The notes beneath the pieces are model-generated. The model was not told the DNA's origin. It worked only from the letters and a program-made list of their open reading frames with translations, and made no database searches. DNA of 64,000 nucleotides from Paramecium pentaurelia (Eukaryota > Ciliophora > Oligohymenophorea > Peniculida > Parameciidae): assembly GCA_905183005.1 (NCBI GenBank), contig CAJJDO010000144.1, forward strand, positions 69,031 to 133,030, read 5' to 3'. Shown here one piece after another: positions 58,006 to 64,000 of the stretch. Numbering within the stretch: the first letter of the stretch is position 1; every line of letters starts with the position of its first letter. A program made the translations under genes and the position numbers.

Positions 58006-59368
58006 ATGGATTAGAAACTTAGTGATGCTGAAATAGCACTTGAACAATTTAGACTTAAGAAACTCATTAAAACTTTGAGCCAGGAAAGAACTGCTGGCAC
58101 AAGTGTTGTGTCTGTTTATATTCCTCCCAAAAGAATCATTTCAGATATTACAAATAGACTCAATACTTAATATGCAGAAGCAGCTTCTATTAAGGACAAA
58201 GCAAATAGAACATCTGTATAAGAAGCTATTTAAGCAGCCATACTAAGTATTTAAATTTATTTATTCAAGGATTAAGACCATACAATAAGGCTCCAAACAA
58301 TGGATTAGTGGTTTTTTGTGGTATTGTGTAATAAGCAGATGGTAAAGGAGAGAAGAAAATTTCAGTTGTTATTGAACCTTATAGACCCTTAGATCTTTCA
58401 CTCTATTTTTGTGATCCCCAGTTCCACGTGGAAGAACTAAGAGCCCTCCTAAATATAGATCCACCTTTTGGATTTATTATTATGGATGGTAATGGATCAT
58501 TGTTTGCCACTATTCAAGGAAATAGTAAATAAATTATAAAGTCATTCGATGTTGATTTACCAAAGAAACATAACAAGGGAGGTCAATCTTCAGTCAGATT
58601 TGCACGTCTTCGTATGGAAAAGAGACATAATTATTTAAGAAAAGTATGCGAAACAGCAACTACTTGTTTTATTTCTGAAGATAGACCTAATGTGAAAGGT
58701 TTAGTTTTAGCAGGTTCAGCTGATTTCAAAAATGATTTGGCTGGAAGTCAATTTTTTGATAAGAGATTATAACCATTAATTATTTCAGTAGTGGATATTA
58801 ATTATGGTGGAGAATAAGGATTGAATTAAGCAGTTTAATTGAGTTAAGAATCATTATTGGAAGTCAAATATATCAGAGAAAAAAATTTGGTTGGTTAATT
58901 CTTTGAGAATATTGATAAAGATACAGGTTTAGTAGTATATGGTGTTTAAGATACTATGAGAGGTGTTGAATCATAAACAATCAAAACTTTAATTTGTGTA
59001 GATACTCTTCAATATCTACGTTTGGAATGTTAAAGCAAATAAACTGAATGTAATTATATAATATAATATTTTTAGAAAAATAAATTAAATATGTGAAAGG
59101 AAATGAAGGATATGAACCTGGTACATTACTTGAAGAAAAAAATGGAGAATAATTTGTTATTTTATAAAAAGAGGATTTAGTTGAACATTTATCTGAGAAA
59201 TTTAAAGATTATGGATTAGATTTTCAATTAATTACAGACCATAGTGTAGAAGGTAATTAATTTATGAAAGGTTTCAGTGGATTAGGAGGATTTTTAAGAT
59301 TTAAAATGGATATGGATTATTTGGTTTAATAAGAAGATTGGAAAGATGAAGATGAAGATTTTATTTGA
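58006..59368 (+). CDS. ERF1: Eukaryotic class-1 release factor eRF1, 437 aa
   Basis: Introns at 58247-58269 and 59050-59075 give 437 residues, the usual eRF1 length. Domain N carries EAASIKDKANR at residues 58-68 where most eukaryotes have TASNIKSRVNR, and the YxCxxxF element as YFCDPQF. Domain M has KGGQSSVRFARLRMEKRHNY with the catalytic GGQ. Domain C is complete. The protein recognises stop codons in the ribosomal A site and triggers peptide release. The changed NIKS and TAS residues fit UGA-only recognition, consistent with TAA/TAG as Gln here. Confidence 0.97.
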
Positions 59369-59414
59369 TTATCATTATATTTTGTTAAATAAATTAGAAA
59401 TATATCTAAGTGAT

Positions 59415-60202
59415 TCAAGTAATTTTTTTAGATTTTCTGACTAATTATTCCATTTTTTATTAAAATTTCTTAAATTCAACAGCATTCCTATTTTATTTAC
59501 TATCTCTCCATGAATTAACAGTATTATTAAACATTAAAATTGGGGATTTGGTCTCTGTTTAAATTGGTGTACTTTATCTAACACTAGTTGAAGGACTTTA
59601 AGGTCTTGTTGTATAAATAAAGGGATTAGAAGTATGTACTTTTGTACTAATAAATTTGGATGATAACAATGGTTCCTTATAGAATTAAAATGAAGACTCA
59701 GTTCTGTTCATTAAGATTTTATTAATATCCATTAAATTATTAAGTTTAGGTTCAGGCAAGTAAATTTTTCTATTCTCTCTTTCATTTTTCTTGATTTCCT
59801 CTTAAAGACTATGTTTCTCTTTTTTAAAAGTATCTAATTCATGTTATAACTTGGCATTATCATCTTATAAGTGCTGGATTTAAGAGACAAGTTCGGAATT
59901 CTTTCGTTGTAACTACTGAACCTGGGTTTCAAGGTTCTGCTCATGAATTCGATCACTGTTACTTAACATTTGGTAATTTCTTCCATCAATCTAATATTAC
60001 TTGCCATCACTTATTAGAGGATGACTTCATAATTTTGTTCTTCTTAAAAGGATTCCCTAATACTTCTTTCAGTCACTGTTTTGCTATTGAGTCTTACAAA
60101 TGATGTAGATGAATCAACTAAATTCTATCCAACTAAAAACTTTTTAAAATATTCAGATTGTGGTACATCACCAAAAGAAGCTCCATTTGATTCTGTATTC
60201 AT
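59415..60202 (-). CDS. Coiled-coil hypothetical protein, 253 aa
   Basis: Two exons with a 26-nt intron (59937-59962, CAG acceptor) encode 253 residues. The centre (LETQVQQLQRKNSELVSQIQ) is coiled coil; the C-terminal third is Ser/Thr/Pro-rich. No named domain. It is divergent from the gene at 60232, with only 29 bp between the two starts, and converges on eRF1 with a 46-bp gap. Confidence 0.75.
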
Positions 60203-60231
60203 TTATTAAATAACTGAATTTATTTTTTTGA

Positions 60232-61404
60232 ATGAGTGAAATCAATGAATCCCTAATTGAAGCACCTTTAAAGGCTTTGCTTGAAGATGTAACAAAATCT
60301 CTTTTCATTAAAGGTATTATTCTGTTTGGAAGGCTATTTGGAAGGTTAAAATGATTTAAAGATGATTGAAAATTAATTAAAAGACTATGACACATTGGCT
60401 GGATTAGTTAAAATAATTGGCAATGTTTTTAAGACTCTAATGAAGAAGATTGATAAAAAGATTACTTAACTCAAACTAAATCTAAATGATAATAGTTCTT
60501 AGAGAAGTTATCAACCAGAAGAAGAATATGACAAATTAGAGTAAATTATCTAAAAACATGAAGCTGAAATCAGAGGACATATCAGTGTAAAAGTCTCCTT
60601 TCTTATCTAAGATTGAATAACAACTCAAATTGTATAATGAAAGTTTACAATAAAAAATTGAGGATATGGAAAAATAACATAAAGAAACCATAGAATAAAT
60701 GCATAAATAAATGAATCTATTGAAGAAAGATTTAGGCAAATCTAATTAGACTTATCGATAACTTATAAAAGAAAATGAACAATTAAGAGAATCAGTAGAA
60801 CATCCCCCTAATCCTAAAGCTATCATACATACTGAAGGAGAAGTCAATGGAAGAATCAAAGATAAAAAGTAAATTGTTATAAATTTATTAGTTTTGTCAT
60901 TCAGATCACAGATTAAAGAAGGTAGATTATAGTAGTGAATATCCTACATCTAGTGTCAATTTATAATCTTAAAATTCAATGAGACACTCCACTCCCTTGA
61001 AATCTCAATCTTAACATCATAAGTCTGGAAAACTAAATTATCAAATTTAACATCGAAACTCTTAAGAATAAGATTTATTTACTAAATATAATCAACTATT
61101 AAAATAACATGCTTAATCAATCACCTAAAGATCTCAAATTATCTAAGCAAGTTAATACTTACTTAAAGGTGGCTTTGGTAATGCAAAGAATTAAAGAAGC
61201 ACTCTTAATGTTATCTCTGATATTTGTAATGCTTAATTATTAAAATCTTCAATAAGAAATAAAAGTTAAGGAAATAGTGCAAAAGCAGGAAATACTAATT
61301 CTCAAAACAGTATCAATGCTAGCAACAAAAATAATACCTAAAAAATTATATCAGAAACATCTAAAACTAATGAAGCTATTCAGAGACTACTCAAACTTAA
61401 ATGA
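60232..61404 (+). CDS. Coiled-coil hypothetical protein, about 360-370 aa (one junction unresolved)
   Basis: A 19-nt intron at about 60333-60351 and a 25-nt intron at about 60592-60616 are needed to hold the frame. A third junction near 60869-60911 fits only a 43-nt intron or a short non-canonical one. The product has an N-terminal helical segment, a coiled coil (KIEDMEKQHKETIEQMHKQ) and a Ser/Asn/Gln-rich tail ending AIQRLLKLK. No family is recognised. It shares a 29-bp divergent promoter interval with the minus-strand coiled-coil gene. Confidence 0.6.
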
Positions 61405-61458
61405 TTAATATTATTATTTATTTCTGAATTTCAATTTAATCATAAACCATATATTTAA

Positions 61459-62942
61459 TCAATAATTATCATCTGAAGAATAGTTAAGAACATCCTTCAG
61501 TTCATTAAATCCCTATGGAATCAAACCATCTACTAATTTATTTATATAAATCAATCTTGTATCATTGTCTATTATTCTATAAGATATCCAAATACTCTAT
61601 CTTTTATCTTCACAAATTAAAGCCTAAAAATAATTCACACTATTATTTACTTTATCTAACTTTTTTATAACACTCAAAAAATATTCCATCTCTTCTTCAA
61701 CTGCATATTATATTCTCTTTTCTAATCTTAATTTTACATCATTCCAATTTTATTATAAATCTTCTATTGTTTTTATAGGATCTTAATCAACCACACTATT
61801 TGCAAAATTTGTAAATTTCTCTTCTGAAAATAAATTTTATTCTATTGAAAATGTTAAAAATCTATCAAATGACATTGCCTTCTCACCCTCATTATTAGCT
61901 ATTAAGTCACATCGAGACAAGAATTCTCTTTCCATTACATTAATTGATGTTTGATTACCTTAATTAGCTTCAAAATAATAATATAATTTCTTAAATTCCT
62001 GATATTCCATCATATTATCAAGATCCATATCAGCTGAATTAAATACTTCTTAATAATGTTTCATATGCATCTTCTTGATTATTTCATAACCTTTTTTATT
62101 AATTCAATTCCTTTACCTGTCAAAATCCTACTAATATAGTAATCATAATCAATATAAGGTCTCATATTTCTTTCTATATAATTCATCTTAATATCATATA
62201 TGATGTTGTTCCTATATTCTTATGGAATCTAAGAATGAATTGTCTCTAAAATTAAAATGGCCTTCTCAACCAGTATATATTAACCCTAAAATGATAATTA
62301 CGTTTAACCTTATCAGTGTTAAGTGTCTAATTATCTTCATCTAATTATTTCAGAGTCTTGATATATATCTCTAAATCATCAAGAGTTAATGAACTAAATA
62401 ATTATAAGAATCTTCCAAATAAATTAACTCTTATATTATCTCGATGTACGAATATTGATTCATAAAAATTTATCAATTTTTATTCAGCTATATTCTTAAA
62501 TCCATATGTATTAAAAAAGTATTCATAACATAAAATGTGCAAGGATGTTTTGTTTTAATTTTATTTAAGTTTTTCTCCATAAAATTATTGGATTAACTTT
62601 AATACAGCACTCTTTTTCATTTTTGCTATGATTTCTTTTTAATTAATAGTAGCAAATTTTGTAGCAAGTTATTTTATAAGATTTGCTTTTAGATAATTTA
62701 AACCTGGGCTATCTAATGATTATTTATTTTAAAATTCTAGATATTTTTATACTTTTACTTGGAACTTATGAAAATTAGAATTTTTTTGTTTGATTAATTT
62801 TTTTTTTTCTTTATTTTATTTCTTCCAATTATAAATTATATTCAGAACCTTCACTATCTGAAGATGTTGATGAAAAATTTGAAGTAATAAAATTGGAAAT
62901 GGTCTCATGAAAATATTGCATTTATTCATTTTGTTTTGGCAT
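61459..62942 (-). CDS. Uncharacterised protein, 470 aa
   Basis: Introns at 62737-62758, 62286-62308 (GTT donor) and 62091-62116 (AAG acceptor) give 470 residues. The N-terminal 60 residues are Ser-rich and acidic to basic. The remainder looks folded and helical, with segments such as LLQLFSSLTLDDLEIYIKTL, EKAILILETIHSQIPQEYRN and NLFSEEKFTNFANSVVDQ. EF-hand-like loops are not clear. I do not recognise the family. Confidence 0.72.
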
Positions 62943-63111
62943 CATAGATCCCCTTTTTTACACTTTTGATTCTTTTTTTTTAGCTTAATTTATTGGAGTT
63001 TACTTAAAATATCTATAATATATTTTACTAATCTTTAACTAGGTCTAGGTTTATTTTAATTTTTATTTCTAGATGAATTTTATTAAAATTCAATAGTATC
63101 CTAAATAATTA
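62943..63111. other. Short intergenic spacer
   Basis: About 170 bp between two co-oriented minus-strand genes. It is T-rich with no recognisable element. Confidence 0.5.
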
Positions 63112-63260
63112 TCAAATAAATTATACATCTTCACTTAAAAATTAGTTAGACTGTTGTAAAGAAAATTATTATGCAGCCTAATTATCTTAAATTGGAAGAA
63201 TAGAAATATTATATTAACAATTTTAATTTTTTTCAATTTAAAAAGGTATTTCTAAATTAA

Positions 63261-63341
<81 letters not shown>

Positions 63342-64000
63342 GTTAAATAACAGTTTTTCTAAATGATTTTTATTTTACAAGATTTCTTTCTGAATTTGAC
63401 ATCATATTTTCTTATGAATTTTCACTATCGATTTATTCACCTATTCTAATTTATAATGGACTTGTAGATAAATTTTATTATATTATTTAAGGTTAAGCTT
63501 AAGAAAATCGAGATTTAGGAGTACTTTACATAGGAATTATTGAACTCATTCTTTTATCTTATATTTTTTTTTTCATTATTTCTGCAAATTTATGTGTTTA
63601 TGTTAATTAAACAACTAAAGTTTTAGTTTTATCAACCAAAATTGATTTAACAGATTTTATACGCTAATATTTTTTTTCAATTTTCTCATTAATCTATCAA
63701 TAAATATAAGTTTTACTTTTTCATATAAATCTAATTGCGCTTCTAACTCAACCATTTCTTAATTAACTAAATCATTATTCTTTTCAAGTTCTGAAACTCG
63801 TTTTTACTATGTATATAAAAATGATATTTACATATTGCTAAAGTTATTATTCTTTTCTTGTATTCTCATCTTTAAATGTACTATTAACTAAAATTAAATT
63901 TGTTCTCATTTCTTTTTATTAATGAAGATTTTCTTTCAATTTACTTTAAAATTCATCAAATGGATCAAAAATTGCTTGAATTTGTGGTTAATCACAATTT
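63112..64000 (-). CDS. Coiled-coil protein with a TAA-encoded polyglutamine tract (5' end beyond the window)
   Basis: The minus strand is open from the window edge to TGA 63114-63112 after removing introns 63807-63831 and 63694-63716. The visible 279 residues begin with coiled coil (RVSELEKNNDLVNQEMVELE), pass through a Ser/Gln-rich stretch, and then contain about 28 consecutive Gln at 63261-63345, of which 26 are TAA in one pure repeat. The C-terminus is FNLEIPFQIEKNQ and a further Gln-rich tail. Function is unknown. Confidence 0.8.
63261..63341. repeat. (ATT)27 microsatellite, read as (TAA)26 on the coding strand
   Basis: Twenty-seven uninterrupted ATT units on the plus strand. On the minus strand the reading frame of the surrounding gene makes them TAA codons, that is glutamine in this code. 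It is the longest pure microsatellite in the window. Confidence 0.9.

Noticed and set aside
63261..63341. Polyisoleucine reading or an intronic location of the (ATT)n repeat on the plus strand
   Set aside because: The minus-strand frame continues with good coding character on both sides of the repeat. The plus-strand alternative requires an unusually long intron for this genome.
63344..63905. Plus-strand hydrophobic frame resembling transporter membrane helices
   Set aside because: It is the complement of a coiled-coil gene. The minus strand gives two canonical introns and charged heptads, while the plus reading is only Phe/Ile/Leu-rich from AT bias.
1..64000. tRNA, rRNA, CRISPR arrays, telomeric C4A2/C3A3 repeats, intact transposons
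   Set aside because: I looked for cloverleaf arms, GC-rich rRNA blocks, regular spacer repeats, telomere repeats and terminal inverted repeats by eye and found none I could support.

Overview
This is a compact, very AT-rich ciliate macronuclear-type sequence, most like Paramecium. TAA and TAG are read as glutamine throughout and TGA is the only stop. Genes are split by tiny introns of about 19-37 nt, mostly GTA...TAG, and intergenic gaps are often under 60 bp. The genes include a Paramecium-like truncated haemoglobin and an eRF1 whose codon-recognition loop is altered in the way expected for UGA-only termination. All ORFs were translated by hand with that code. Most multi-exon models close exactly in frame; models that do not close are flagged.

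Layout. 0-9 kb: two uncharacterised minus-strand genes, a SERP1/RAMP4-type ER protein, profilin, truncated haemoglobin, a CAMK-like kinase and two MORN-repeat genes. 9-21 kb: an unresolved coiled-coil gene, a 65-aa ORF, a BEACH-domain gene without WD40 repeats, a large triple-PH gene, two hypothetical genes and a second kinase. 21-34 kb: a divergent gene pair, an atypical kinesin, a cyclic-nucleotide-gated-type channel with a degenerate pore, a low-complexity gene and a 991-aa Q-rich coiled coil. 34-43 kb: a dual-specificity phosphatase pseudogene, APC8/CDC23, a glycine-zipper membrane protein, a PTB-like RRM protein, a conserved ciliate protein and a MORN protein. 43-45.5 kb: CKS and a B-box gene, with a 1,090-bp exact duplication around a single N that looks like an unmerged contig overlap. 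45.5-54.7 kb: a P-type ATPase-like pseudoenzyme, a piggyBac-related gene, CWC27, a membrane protein and a double cNMP-binding protein. 54.9-64 kb: a MORN gene, a ZIP transporter, eRF1, two coiled-coil genes, a large unknown gene and a partial gene with a pure (TAA)n polyglutamine tract.

The genes look like ordinary eukaryotic housekeeping and ciliary/cortical functions rather than an operon-like pathway. The most notable signals are the code-linked ones (eRF1 and the TAA-encoded polyQ), the degenerate enzymes and channels (P-ATPase, CNG-like channel, kinesin switch I, phosphatase relic), the piggyBac-type cysteine-rich domain, and the probable assembly artefact. I saw no rRNA, tRNA, CRISPR array or intact mobile element. 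Promoter and terminator motifs could not be assigned.
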